A program made the translations under genes and the position numbers. Positions 45,890 through 54,814 of a stretch of DNA of 64,000 bases are shown piece after piece (position 1 is the stretch's first letter; the number at the start of each line of letters is the position of its first letter). Below the pieces are notes generated by a model. That model did no database searches. It was given only the letters and a program-made list of their open reading frames with translations, and was not told the DNA's origin. Origin of the DNA: Aquimarina intermedia (GTDB taxonomy: Bacteria; Bacteroidota; Bacteroidia; Flavobacteriales; Flavobacteriaceae); the NCBI RefSeq assembly GCF_008124785.1, contig NZ_VNHU01000003.1, positions 124,001-188,000 of the forward strand, in the 5' to 3' direction.

Positions 45890-45897
45890 TACATTTG
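45890..45897 (+). promoter_or_regulatory. Probable aroC promoter -7 box
   Basis: TACATTTG matches TAnnTTTG exactly, 17 nt upstream of the aroC ATG at 45915. A TTTG at 45869-45872 gives a short spacer of 17 nt. Confidence 0.45.
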
Positions 45898-45914
45898 TTA
45901 CAAACTTTTAGATT

Positions 45915-46982
45915 ATGGCGGGTAATACGTATGGAACTGTTTTTAGAATTACAACTTTCGGAGAATCACATGGTGTAGCAATTGGAGGTGTTATTGATGG
46001 TTGTCCTGCCGGAATCACTTTAGATTTTGAAGCAATACAGCAGGAACTAAATCGTCGTAAGCCTGGACAATCTGCTATAGTTACGCAACGTAAAGAACCG
46101 GATACAGTAGCGTTTTATTCCGGTATTTTTGAAGGAAAAACTACCGGAACTCCGATAGGTTTTGCCATAAAAAATGCAAACCAAAAGTCAAAGGATTATT
46201 CGCATATCAAAAATTCCTTTAGACCATCGCACGCAGATTATACCTATACACAAAAATACGGTGTTCGAGATTATCGCGGGGGCGGAAGATCGTCGGCTCG
46301 AGAAACAGCCAGTAGAGTAGTGGCCGGAGCAATCGCTAAACAAGTGCTAAAAGACATTACATTTAACGCTTATGTAAGCGCTGTGGGACCTCTAAAAATT
46401 GAAAAACCGTACGATCAACTTGATTTTGCAGAAATAGAAAAGAATGACGTGCGTTGTCCGGATCCGGTGATGGCTCAGGATATGGAAACCTTTATCAAGC
46501 AAATTCGAAAGGATGGAGATACTGTTGGAGGTGTGGTAAGTTGCGTGATTTCGGGAGTACCCGTAGGATTAGGGGAACCTGTTTTTGATAAACTCCATGC
46601 CGAATTGGGTAAAGCGATGTTATCTATCAACGCAGTAAAAGGTTTTGAATATGGTAGCGGCTTTGACGGAGCACAGTTACGAGGTAGTGAACACAATGAT
46701 TTGTTCAATACTGACGGAACCACAAAGACAAATTTATCTGGTGGTATACAAGGCGGAATCTCTAACGGAATGGATATTTACTTTAACGTAGCGTTTAAGC
46801 CTGTAGCTACCATTATGCAGGATCAGGATACGATTAATGATAAAGGAGAAGAGGTGGTGATGCAGGGTAAGGGCCGTCATGATCCATGTGTGGTACCAAG
46901 AGCTGTGCCCATTGTTGAAGCTATGGCAGCCTTAGTTCTAGTGGATTTTTACTTACTCAATAAAACAATTAAGTACTCATAA
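45915..46982 (+). CDS. aroC: Chorismate synthase
   Basis: AroC makes chorismate from EPSP, with reduced FMN. All three signatures are visible: [39 protein letters not shown], and [20 protein letters not shown]. Length is 355. It stands alone on its strand among unrelated genes; its 3' end is 9 nt from the convergent MacB-like permease gene. Confidence 0.97.
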   Translation: MAGNTYGTVFRITTFGESHGVAIGGVIDGCPAGITLDFEAIQQELNRRKPGQSAIVTQRKEPDTVAFYSGIFEGKTTGTPIGFAIKNANQKSKDYSHIKNSFRPSHADYTYTQKYGVRDYRGGGRSSARETASRVVAGAIAKQVLKDITFNAYVSAVGPLKIEKPYDQLDFAEIEKNDVRCPDPVMAQDMETFIKQIRKDGDTVGGVVSCVISGVPVGLGEPVFDKLHAELGKAMLSINAVKGFEYGSGFDGAQLRGSEHNDLFNTDGTTKTNLSGGIQGGISNGMDIYFNVAFKPVATIMQDQDTINDKGEEVVMQGKGRHDPCVVPRAVPIVEAMAALVLVDFYLLNKTIKYS

Positions 46983-46991
46983 TATCAGATC

Positions 46992-48227
46992 TTATTCATA
47001 TCGTAAGGATTCGATAGGATCTTGTTTAGCAGCCTTTAAGGCAGGATACAATCCGGAAAGTACGGCGATTAAAAATGAGATCGTCGTTGCCGAGATGATT
47101 GCCAACCAAGGGGTGCTGAATTGAAAATCGGCAGCCATGGATATTCCGCCACCAATTAAAATACCAAAAATAATACCTATAAAACCACCAATCTGTCCGA
47201 TAATTATGGTTTCCATAAAGAATTGACCGGCAATGGTGTTCTTTTTTGCTCCCAAAGCTTTGCGTACCCCAATTTCGCGTGTGCGCTCCGTCACCGATAC
47301 CAACATGATATTCATAAGAGCAATCGACGATCCGAAGATGGTGATAATACTTATTATCCAAGCGGCAATGTAGAGATATGTGGTGATATCAGCAATACGA
47401 TTAAGAAGATCATCACTACGTTCAATTCCAAAATTATTATCTTCAACAGGATTAAGGCGTCTTATCTGTCTAAAAGTAAGCGTTGCGGCATCCTGAGCTC
47501 CTTCCATATACTGCTTATCATCAACTTTGACACTGATAGTATAATCAATATTGGCTAATGTAAAAATGGACCGAGCTAGTTGCAAGGGTAAGAGTACTCG
47601 TAGGTCTTGATTATTTCTAAACGTAGCCCCTTTACTTTCGAGCACCCCAATCACTTTGAACTTGACACCTCGAATACTGATTGTTTTTTGTAATGCACTT
47701 TCGTTCTTAAAAAGATTCTTTTTAAAATCAGAACCAATTAAACACACCCGATTGTTATTTTGTATATCAAAGAGATTAAAGTTTCTTCCGGCTTCAATTG
47801 CTGTACCTGTATTATCTAAATAATTTTCATTGACACCCAACACCTGGACTTCCGGATCTGTCTTTTCGTTTTCATATTTAACTTCCGCGGTACGCGTACC
47901 TATAAAAGAAATTGAGGTTTGAGAAAATGGATATTCGAACCGATCGTTGAACTCACGTACATTTTTATAATCTATGATGGGATTTATTTTTTCGCGTTGT
48001 CCATTTCTCACTGTTTGAAACTCGTAACGTTGAATATTAAAGGTATTTGCACCCATTGAAGCAAAATCTCCTGAAATAGTATTCTCAAGTGCACCTACCA
48101 AAGTAAGAATTCCTACCAGGGCTGTGATGCCGATTGCGATAATCAAAATGGTTAATATCGTACGTAAAACCTGCCCTTTGATAGAATCGATAGCAATGCG
48201 AATATTTTCTCTAAATAGTGAGAACAT
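46992..48227 (-). CDS. MacB-like ABC transporter permease
   Basis: The protein has an N-terminal transmembrane helix (LRTILTILIIAIGITALVGI), a large extracytoplasmic MacB_PCD-type domain (~45-250) with NTFNIQRYEF and GSDFKKNLF, and an FtsX domain of three helices in the C-terminal third (IISIITIFGSSIALMNIML, TREIGVRKALGAKKNTI, and LSGLYPALKAAKQDPIESLRYE). No ATPase or membrane-fusion protein is next to it, so its partners are elsewhere. MacB-type permeases drive mechanotransmission or export of peptides and lipids; the substrate is unknown. The 411-residue length is normal. Confidence 0.9.
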   Translation of the reverse strand: MFSLFRENIRIAIDSIKGQVLRTILTILIIAIGITALVGILTLVGALENTISGDFASMGANTFNIQRYEFQTVRNGQREKINPIIDYKNVREFNDRFEYPFSQTSISFIGTRTAEVKYENEKTDPEVQVLGVNENYLDNTGTAIEAGRNFNLFDIQNNNRVCLIGSDFKKNLFKNESALQKTISIRGVKFKVIGVLESKGATFRNNQDLRVLLPLQLARSIFTLANIDYTISVKVDDKQYMEGAQDAATLTFRQIRRLNPVEDNNFGIERSDDLLNRIADITTYLYIAAWIISIITIFGSSIALMNIMLVSVTERTREIGVRKALGAKKNTIAGQFFMETIIIGQIGGFIGIIFGILIGGGISMAADFQFSTPWLAIISATTISFLIAVLSGLYPALKAAKQDPIESLRYE

Positions 48228-48379
48228 AGTAAAAATGATGTTTAGTTACTTCATAAGACTATAAATGTACCTTAAAGTTACCATAATTTTGATTTTTCTG
48301 TGGTAATGTTAAAGTCTTTACCTATAGCATACGGGATTTTTCTTTGGTTTTTCTGATATTTGCAGCCTTAAACACGATT

Positions 48380-49753
48380 ATGGCACAAAAACCATCTATA
48401 CCAAAAGGAACACGAGATTTTTCACCCTTAGAGGTCGAAAAGCGAACATATATTATAGAAATAATAAAGCAACAATTCAAATTATTTGGTTTTCAACCTA
48501 TTGAAACGCCGAGTTTTGAAAATAGTGATACCCTAATGGGAAAGTACGGAGAAGAAGGCGATCGTCTTATCTTTAAAATACTAAACAGCGGAGATTATTT
48601 ATCCAAAATTGATGATGCGTTATATACTGCTAAAGACAGTTTGAAAATGACATCAAAAATTAGTGAAAAAGCATTACGATACGACTTGACCGTTCCTTTT
48701 GCTCGGTATGTGGTACAACATCAAAACGAAATAGATTTTCCGTTTAAGCGCTATCAGATACAGCCGGTGTGGCGAGCAGATCGACCTCAAAAAGGTCGTT
48801 TTAGAGAATTTTATCAGTGCGATGCAGATGTTGTAGGGAGTAATTCACTGTTACAAGAGGTAGAATTTATTCAACTGTACGACCGCATTTTTACGCAGTT
48901 GGGATTAGATGGAGTGACTATTAAAATGAATAACCGTAAAATTCTATCCGGAATTGCTGAGGTTATTGGCGCTAGTGACAAGCTTATTGATTTTACAGTA
49001 GCGTTGGATAAATTGGATAAGATAGGTGAAGCAGGTGTGAAGAAGGAAATGATGGAAAAAGGTATTTCTGAAACCACTATCCAAAAAGTACAGCCGCTCT
49101 TTAATTTTGAAGGAACCAATGATGAAAAAATTGCACAGCTTAAGAAACTTTTACAGGACTCGGAAGAAGGTAGTGCCGGGGTAGAAGAGTTAGCATATAT
49201 CACTTCTTTTATAAAAACGATGCCTTTAACCACAGCCACGCTCACCTTGGATGTAACCTTGGCACGCGGACTTAATTATTATACGGGTGCTATTTTTGAA
49301 GTGGCAGCACCCGATACCGTAAAAATGGGATCTGTTGGTGGCGGTGGTCGCTATGATGATCTGACCGGTATTTTCGGACTCAAAAATATTAGTGGCGTAG
49401 GAGTTTCTTTTGGTTTGGATCGCATCTATTTGGTACTTGAAGAACTCGGACTCTTTCCGCAGACAGTTACAGCCACCTCAAAAGCCTTGTTTATTAATTT
49501 TGGAGACAAAGAATCGCTGTATGCATTACAAACGATTGAGCGATTAAGAGTGGAAGGTATTACCGTAGAATTGTATCCGGATAGTGCCAAAATGAAAAAA
49601 CAAATGGGATACGCAGATAAGCGTAGTATTCCTTTTGTAATCTTAGCCGGGACTAAAGAGATTGAGGGTGAAAACTTTACTGTTAAAAACATGCAATCAG
49701 GGGTGCAGGAGACGTTAAATTTTTCTGAATTAAAAGCAATATTAACGCAATAA
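48380..49753 (+). CDS. hisS: Histidyl-tRNA synthetase
   Basis: Class II synthetase with motif 2 [20 protein letters not shown] and DADVVGS, the histidine-A motif [15 protein letters not shown], the [14 protein letters not shown] glycine loop and the [13 protein letters not shown] motif 3. The C-terminal anticodon domain follows (from ~365). The frame opens upstream at 48344, but the ATG at 48380 ([16 protein letters not shown]) is the natural start. Upstream the gene is divergent from the MacB-like permease. A sequence resembling a -7 box (gatatttg) is at 48355. Confidence 0.96.
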   Translation: MAQKPSIPKGTRDFSPLEVEKRTYIIEIIKQQFKLFGFQPIETPSFENSDTLMGKYGEEGDRLIFKILNSGDYLSKIDDALYTAKDSLKMTSKISEKALRYDLTVPFARYVVQHQNEIDFPFKRYQIQPVWRADRPQKGRFREFYQCDADVVGSNSLLQEVEFIQLYDRIFTQLGLDGVTIKMNNRKILSGIAEVIGASDKLIDFTVALDKLDKIGEAGVKKEMMEKGISETTIQKVQPLFNFEGTNDEKIAQLKKLLQDSEEGSAGVEELAYITSFIKTMPLTTATLTLDVTLARGLNYYTGAIFEVAAPDTVKMGSVGGGGRYDDLTGIFGLKNISGVGVSFGLDRIYLVLEELGLFPQTVTATSKALFINFGDKESLYALQTIERLRVEGITVELYPDSAKMKKQMGYADKRSIPFVILAGTKEIEGENFTVKNMQSGVQETLNFSELKAILTQ

Positions 49754-49812
49754 AGATGTTACATTGCTAGAATTATTTAATTTTATTATCATTATATCCC
49801 AAATTTAAGACT

Positions 49813-50313
49813 ATGAAAAACTTTTTAAAAATCACATGTTGTTTGCTTGCTACTACTGCAATTGTTTCTTGTAAACAAGATCCAAAAACCGATAAAATGG
49901 AGCTACAGGAACAGGTAGAAGATACCCTGCCGGCTGTTGTAGAACCGGTAGTGGAAGAAAAGCCTGTGGTAAAAAAGAAAAAAGTTGTTAAAAAGAAAAA
50001 AACAAAAGCACAGATCAAAGCTGAATCTATTAAAAAACTGACACTTGAGTTGAAATCAAAAGGGTTGCCTACATTTAATGAAACGCCCGCTATGATTTAT
50101 ATCAAAAACTATGAAAAGTACGTGGCGGATTACAGAAAGGCAGTTGAGGCCAATGATATGGACTCATTTTTAAAACTTAGTGACGCCAGTAGTGCTTTAA
50201 CAAGACAATATAGAACTTTACTTAATTCACTCGAAGGAGAAGAGGTAGCAAAGATGAGCAGATACATGCAAGAAAAATCTAAGCAAATCGATGCCTTGTC
50301 TGCAAATATGTAA
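49813..50313 (+). CDS. Lipoprotein with Lys-rich linker
   Basis: The lipobox TAIVSC gives a lipidated Cys near residue 20. A short acidic stretch is followed by a Lys-rich segment (KPVVKKKKVVKKKKTKAQIK), then a helical C-terminal domain of about 100 residues (KNYEKYVADYRKAVEANDMD). The family is not recognised. A charged linker of this kind may span peptidoglycan. It sits between hisS and mscL, with a terminator behind it at 50336. Confidence 0.75.
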   Translation: MKNFLKITCCLLATTAIVSCKQDPKTDKMELQEQVEDTLPAVVEPVVEEKPVVKKKKVVKKKKTKAQIKAESIKKLTLELKSKGLPTFNETPAMIYIKNYEKYVADYRKAVEANDMDSFLKLSDASSALTRQYRTLLNSLEGEEVAKMSRYMQEKSKQIDALSANM

Positions 50314-50335
50314 GGCTTTTTAATAATTTGATAAG

Positions 50336-50366
50336 AAACCATCTCGTAATTGAGGTGGTTTTTTTA
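50336..50366 (+). terminator. Terminator after the lipoprotein gene
   Basis: A 10-bp stem (one G-U) pairs 50336-50345 with 50352-50361 around a 6-nt loop, followed by a T-run to 50366. Confidence 0.75.
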
Positions 50367-50403
50367 GTACGTAGAATTTACAATTTAAAATAAGATAACA
50401 AGG

Positions 50404-50841
50404 GTGAGAAAAATAATTCAAGAGTTTAAAGACTTTGCAGTTAAAGGAAATATGATTGATATTGCCATCGGGGTAATCATAGGTGCTGCATTTAATAAAG
50501 TGGTTGATGTGTTGGTCAAGGAAATATTCTTACCGCCTTTATCTTTTCTAACCGATGGTGTTAATTGGGAAAATAAACGTTGGGTGCTACGAAGTGCAGT
50601 GACCGAAGAAGGGGTTACAAAGCCAGAAGAAATTGCAATTGGTTATGGAAAGCTTATTGAAGCTACAGTTGATTTTTTAATTATTGGTTTGACCGTATTT
50701 CTTGTGGTAAAATTTATGAATGCGCTTAAACAAAAAGCTGATAATCCTAAAGATGTAACCGTCAAAACGCCCAAGGATATTGAACTTTTGGATACTATTG
50801 CAGGCTTGCTGAAAAAACAGAATGATTTATTGAAGAAATAG
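50404..50841 (+). CDS. mscL: Large-conductance mechanosensitive channel
   Basis: The N-terminal amphipathic helix and first transmembrane helix are diagnostic (EFKDFAVKGNMIDIAIGVII, GAAFNKVVDVLV). A periplasmic loop (~50-80) and the second helix (ATVDFLIIGLTVFLVVKFMN) follow, then a cytoplasmic helix. Its 145 residues are standard. The start is GTG at 50404. It opens on hypo-osmotic shock. It precedes the gene-poor region to its right. Confidence 0.95.
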   Translation: MRKIIQEFKDFAVKGNMIDIAIGVIIGAAFNKVVDVLVKEIFLPPLSFLTDGVNWENKRWVLRSAVTEEGVTKPEEIAIGYGKLIEATVDFLIIGLTVFLVVKFMNALKQKADNPKDVTVKTPKDIELLDTIAGLLKKQNDLLKK

Positions 50842-50886
50842 CAATTTTGTAGAGGTTAATAGTTTGCAAAGCCTATTCTCATTGCT

Positions 50887-51203
50887 TCGGGGAGGTATCT
50901 GAGATCTCCAGGGACTAGTTCGTAGCTTCCGGGGAGAGTACGAAGTCGTCCTGTGAGTAACTACACTGCTCCGGGGGCTAATATAGCGCTTCCGGGGAGG
51001 GTTTTTCTGCCTCCTGCGACGATTGAATAGAGTCCAGCGATTGCCCAGGCTGCTCCGGGGACATATTTAGGGCTTCCGGGGAGTTGTTTGGGTCCTCCGG
51101 GGTGGATACATAATGTTCCTGTAAAGTTTTATGCTGCTACAGGGAGTTTAAATACCCTTCCTGTGAAGCTGTATGGGGCTCCTGCGTATTTTATAACGCT
51201 CCG
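50887..51203. repeat. Degenerate tandem array with an exact 21-bp period
   Basis: The anchor dinucleotide CC (in TCCGGGG-like cores) falls at 50908, 50929, 50950, 50971, 50992, 51013, 51034, 51055, 51076, 51097, 51118, 51139 (here AC), 51160 and 51181: 13 intervals of exactly 21 nt. Best units read gCTTCCGGGGAG plus about nine variable bases. A one-base slip occurs at 51201. The array is clearly richer in G+C than its surroundings. The period equals seven codons; on both strands one frame gives a heptad with Pro-Gly in each unit, but each has in-frame stops (plus: 50923, 51028; minus: 50961, 51129). It may be a decayed coding repeat or a non-coding protein-binding array. Confidence 0.85.
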
Positions 51204-51249
51204 GGAAGTTAGTATATGCGTCCATGGTTGCAGGACGGTTGACTAAGTG

Positions 51250-51601
51250 CCATGAAGTGGTAGATGTCCCAGCTTGAGGCTCTAATTGGTCTCCTGTGAA
51301 GCAGTATACTATCATTGAACACTATTGGGCGTTACCTGGATGTATATGTATATACCTCGAAAGGGTATAAAAAGGACTTCGTATCCGCTTTAGCATCTTA
51401 AAGCTGTCAAAATGATTCAATCTTATAAATTAAAGCGAAATCTAAAAAAAGGTGATAATCGACTTCTAGACCCTTTATAATAACAGAAGAATTTAACTGA
51501 AGAATAAAGATAAAAAATATCGTTGTGAATATCCTAACATCAATTAGGAATTGTTTAACTGGTTGAATTATTTCAGACTTAACTAATGGATTAATTTTAT
51601 A
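51250..51601 (+). repeat. Dispersed element, copy A
   Basis: Its 68-nt core (51250-51317) aligns without gaps to 60373-60440 with 56 of 68 matches, counted by eye. Two further blocks match at conserved spacing: 51547-51565 with 60673-60691, and ttaattttata at 51591 with 60717. It follows the 21-bp array. Copy B stands directly before a lipoprotein gene; here no equivalent gene follows. Confidence 0.75.
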
Positions 51602-52034
51602 TAAAAAATAATCGTGTAATCAAAACGTACTTATTTTGAACTCGTATGTGCATAAAAAAAGAATACCATCATAGTTGTACAGAAAATCTAAGCAACATCT
51701 ATTTTCATTAAATATTGTAAAATATGATATGCCGACCGTCTTTGATACTTTTATAGATGTGTCTAGAGATACTACTGGAAAGCTGAAAGTATTAGTTCCA
51801 TCATTAAGAGCAAACGATTTTAATACATCTCAAGCTCAGATGGATCTTAGGGTTAGATAGAATTTCTTGTTCAACTGAGGATTTGAATGGAGGGTATTTT
51901 GTTCCCATTCATTATACTTTTATAGATAAGAGTTGTTTTAAATAGATTTTAACGATTATTTAAAAAACAGACTGTTCCTTGTACGTGCTTTGTTAATTGA
52001 TTCAGTTTTTTATAATCCAACAGAAAAATAACTT

Positions 52035-52475
52035 ATGAAGATATTTGTCTTTTTGCTTGCTTGGTTTATGTCGGTGGTTGCCATGTCGTCATTTAGTACG
52101 TTAATGGGGCATATTTTTGATTCTGAATTTCGGGAAGAAATTATTCTATCAAAACTCATTAGTGGTAATAGTTTTAATCAGAAAGATCACTCTGTGTATA
52201 GTATATTGGGTTGGTTTATACATTTTTTAGTAGGAGGTTTGTTCTTGTACGTTTATGCTATAATTTGGGAATGGAACCTTGCGAATCTTCCACTTTGGGA
52301 AACCATCGTGTTTGGATCAGTAATAGGATTCTTGGGTATTATTGGTTGGAGCATCACTTTTAAAATATATCATGATCCCCCAAAAATAAATTTTAAGGGC
52401 TACTATATCCAACTTTTTTTTGCTCACATTGTATTTAGTCTGGTTGCTATGATTGTGTTTCAATGGTTGAGGTAA
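52035..52475 (+). CDS. Four-helix membrane protein, family unknown
   Basis: Hydrophobic segments at about residues 3-25, 55-80, 88-108 and 122-145 give four membrane helices. Polar loops include FDSEFREEIILSKL and KIYHDPPKINFKGYY. There is no cleavable signal peptide. I do not recognise the family. It lies alone between the repeat element and an AraC-family regulator. Confidence 0.7.
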   Translation: MKIFVFLLAWFMSVVAMSSFSTLMGHIFDSEFREEIILSKLISGNSFNQKDHSVYSILGWFIHFLVGGLFLYVYAIIWEWNLANLPLWETIVFGSVIGFLGIIGWSITFKIYHDPPKINFKGYYIQLFFAHIVFSLVAMIVFQWLR

Positions 52476-52742
52476 CGGTACTTAAATAAGTACGTTCATT
52501 GTTCAATTCATGGCTTTTTTCCAATTGAAGAATTTATTGAAACTAACTTACTACCCTCAACGCAGAGTTATAAAGGATTTATATAATTGATATGTTTGGC
52601 AAAATATCCGACACAAAACTTACACTTAAAGAAAACACATGTATTCAAAGATACATTGAAGGAAAACGATAGCCACTAGCATTATACCAATAAATTTTTG
52701 GGATATCGACCTAAACTATAAACTTAGAAAAAATCACTTGTT

Positions 52743-53687
52743 ATGCATACTTTAACTGGTTGCGAGATTCAAGAAGGTCATACTGTCAAGAATCGATTTT
52801 ATGAAGGTACTATTGACAAATGTACACTCAATAATAAAGTTAAAATATATGAATGTCGTCTGCACTGTAAAACTGAGTTCAGCTTGAGTTTTGATATTGG
52901 AGATGAAGCTTGTGTGTGTGTTAATATGGAGGATAAATCCTCACTATCTTTAATTTATTTTAAAGGTTTGAATTTGGTCTCCCCTTTTTCAAGTGTCTTA
53001 CTTCTTGGTAAAAAAAACTTAGGTTTATCATTTATTTTTGAGCCCAATAAAGACTATGATTTTGTTTTGATCAAGATAGCTCATTCCAATTTCGAATTTA
53101 GGGGAATCCATTTATCAACGCTGTTAGATAAATTGAAAGTAAATGGTGATAACAATTGTTTAAAAAATAATACGCCCAATCTCGCACTATGGGGTATTAC
53201 GAAGAATTTAATTGCTCTAAATAAAATAGAAATAGAAAATAAATTGATCGCTTCAGGATATTGCAATATTATTCTGGGTCTAAAATTAAAAGAACAAGCT
53301 GCGGATGAAAAGGAAGTCATGAAATCAAATGTTTTCCGAAGTTATGAAATAAAGCAATTAGAATTAATTACTAAAATAATTGAGGAAAATCCTGAACGCC
53401 AATTTTGTATCAAAGATTTATGTAAACAATCGGGATTATCCGTTGCAAAACTCCAACGCGGATTTAAAGATATGCATAATTGTACAGTCGCCATTTTTAT
53501 TAGAAATGTTCGACTTGAAAAAGCAATAGAAATGTTGAAAACGACTAATTTGAATATTTCAGAAATTGTTTATTCTGTTGGTCTTAATAGCCGAAGCTAC
53601 TTTTGCCGTATTTTTAAGAAGCGTTTTAGATGTTCTCCAAAACATTATCAACAAATGTTGCGCGAAAATCATTTATCGGCCTCTTGA
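52743..53687 (+). CDS. AraC-family transcriptional regulator
   Basis: The C-terminal ~100 residues hold two helix-turn-helix motifs: FCIKDLCKQSGLSVAKLQRG, then a linker helix and LNISEIVYSVGLNSRSYFCR, ending in FRCSPKHYQQ. The N-terminal ~200 residues are a predicted ligand or dimerisation region with no clear cupin motif. The 314-residue length is normal. No neighbour reveals its target. It sits 267 nt after the membrane protein gene. Confidence 0.9.
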   Translation: MHTLTGCEIQEGHTVKNRFYEGTIDKCTLNNKVKIYECRLHCKTEFSLSFDIGDEACVCVNMEDKSSLSLIYFKGLNLVSPFSSVLLLGKKNLGLSFIFEPNKDYDFVLIKIAHSNFEFRGIHLSTLLDKLKVNGDNNCLKNNTPNLALWGITKNLIALNKIEIENKLIASGYCNIILGLKLKEQAADEKEVMKSNVFRSYEIKQLELITKIIEENPERQFCIKDLCKQSGLSVAKLQRGFKDMHNCTVAIFIRNVRLEKAIEMLKTTNLNISEIVYSVGLNSRSYFCRIFKKRFRCSPKHYQQMLRENHLSAS

Positions 53688-54004
53688 TTTCTTCTTTTCC
53701 TGTTGATTCTGTGGTTCTCGAGATTTTTGTCTATGAAATAACGGATTGCAATATATTCTTTATTTAAAACAATATTTTTTTGGCGTTTCAAAAAATTATA
53801 TGTGTTGTGATCATCTTCACGTGAGTGTGTTAAACACCCTGTATGTTCCATTCTAACAACATAGCAGATTTTTAACCGCATAGTTTACATAATTTTTTAA
53901 ATTCACTTCAAACAAATCTCTAAGGTCTATACATACATTTTTTAAGGGTAAGGCATGAACCTGAGAATTTCATGAATCTAGTACTACTGACGATACTCTA
54001 AATA
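53688..54004. other. 317-nt spacer between convergent genes
   Basis: This AT-rich stretch lies between the AraC-family gene and the SRAP-like gene. It contains a 70-codon open frame on the minus strand (53669-53881) that overlaps the AraC gene and has no recognisable motif. No clear terminator is seen. Confidence 0.4.
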
Positions 54005-54691
54005 TCAATAATAACTTTGATTATAAGGAAGATGAGGTACATTTATTGGATAATTTTTATCCTTATAAACCAGTTTCGAAATCGGATTTGATATTAATTC
54101 GTCTCTATTTATTTCTAATTCGTGGTTTATCAGTTGATTGAATAAAAATTTCTTTTTCAAAAACTGGATATATAGATTTTGTTTAATAATAATTGGCTGT
54201 GGTGTCTCAATAATATCTTTTGAACCAACAGTTGAATGGCTTAAAATAGTAAACGTAATAAAGCCATCTGCCAATACGTTATAAATACCTGCAAAACAGA
54301 AAATATTTTGATTTTTAACTGAATGATAAGTAGGATACATAAAATGATCTTTTACATTGAAAGTGTAAAAACCTGTAGCGATTATTAAGCACCTTCTATA
54401 CAACAAAGCATCAAATAACCAATTAGAATCTTGTATATTTTTAATGTTTGTTTCCAGTGTATTGTTAGATGATTGAAATGGTTTCCAGGAATCCTCATAG
54501 TTGTCGGGTAAAATTCCCCAGATACCATATTGAATTCTTTTTGGAGCATTAGCCGTAATAAGAGCAACCGAAGTTTCTTTTAAGCCATTAATGACTGTTT
54601 TAGGCGAATATAAAAATTCATAGTCGAATTTGGCACTAAGCATCCTTTCCATGTCGTTAACAGATGCAGTATTTGAGATTCTTGTCAACAT
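54005..54691 (-). CDS. SRAP-domain (HMCES/YedK-like) protein lacking the catalytic residues
   Basis: The overall fold can be followed: ITANAPKRIQYGIWGILPD, NNTLETNIKNIQDSNW, YRRCLIIATGFYTFN, FCFAGIYN and FTILSHSTVGSKDIIETPQPII. These match the ordered blocks of the SRAP family, which crosslinks to abasic sites in single-stranded DNA. Active members start MCG, with Cys2 as nucleophile; this one starts MLTRIS. The catalytic Glu of GFYEW is Thr (GFYTF), and the His of the HxRMP-type block is not seen. The Asn-Ala-Arg-Ala-Glu block is also altered. It is probably a non-catalytic paralogue, perhaps still binding DNA. Its 228 residues are near the family length. Confidence 0.75.
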   Translation of the reverse strand: MLTRISNTASVNDMERMLSAKFDYEFLYSPKTVINGLKETSVALITANAPKRIQYGIWGILPDNYEDSWKPFQSSNNTLETNIKNIQDSNWLFDALLYRRCLIIATGFYTFNVKDHFMYPTYHSVKNQNIFCFAGIYNVLADGFITFTILSHSTVGSKDIIETPQPIIIKQNLYIQFLKKKFLFNQLINHELEINRDELISNPISKLVYKDKNYPINVPHLPYNQSYY

Positions 54692-54767
54692 ATCTCTAAT
54701 ATAATATGATCAATTTTATAGAGGTATTTCATAAAGATAAATTAGTACCCTTTGACTCCATAAGTAC

Positions 54768-54798
54768 TTAAAGAACCCAACAAAGTTGGGTTCTTTAA
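54768..54798. terminator. Perfect 14-bp hairpin terminator between DUF892 and SRAP-like genes
   Basis: Positions 54768-54781 pair perfectly with 54785-54798 around a 3-nt loop (core aagaacccaac / gttgggttctt). It lies 17 nt beyond the stop of the minus-strand DUF892 gene and before the start of the SRAP-like gene, so it separates the two. Confidence 0.8.
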
Positions 54799-54814
54799 GG
54801 AAATTTCAATTACT

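Larger units (their letters stand above)
50842..52034. other. 1.2-kb gene-poor region holding a tandem array and a dispersed element
   Basis: No credible gene is seen. The first ~360 nt (50881-51203) are an exactly 21-bp periodic, G+C-rich array. Then comes a ~350-nt element (51250-51601) with a second copy at 60.4 kb. The rest (51602-52034) is AT-rich. A 61-codon open frame at 51675-51860, with ATG at 51732, has no recognisable product and may be a remnant. Confidence 0.7.

Noticed and set aside
50842..51340. CRISPR-like array
   Set aside because: The period of 21 nt is too short, the units are too divergent, and no cas gene lies nearby.
51675..51860. 61-codon open frame after the dispersed element
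   Set aside because: No motif, no ribosome-binding or promoter support, and the first codon is not an ATG. It could be a remnant of a lost gene but cannot be called one.
53669..53881. 70-codon minus-strand open frame overlapping the end of the AraC-family gene
   Set aside because: It has a skewed composition, no recognisable domain and no start signal, and it overlaps a confident gene.
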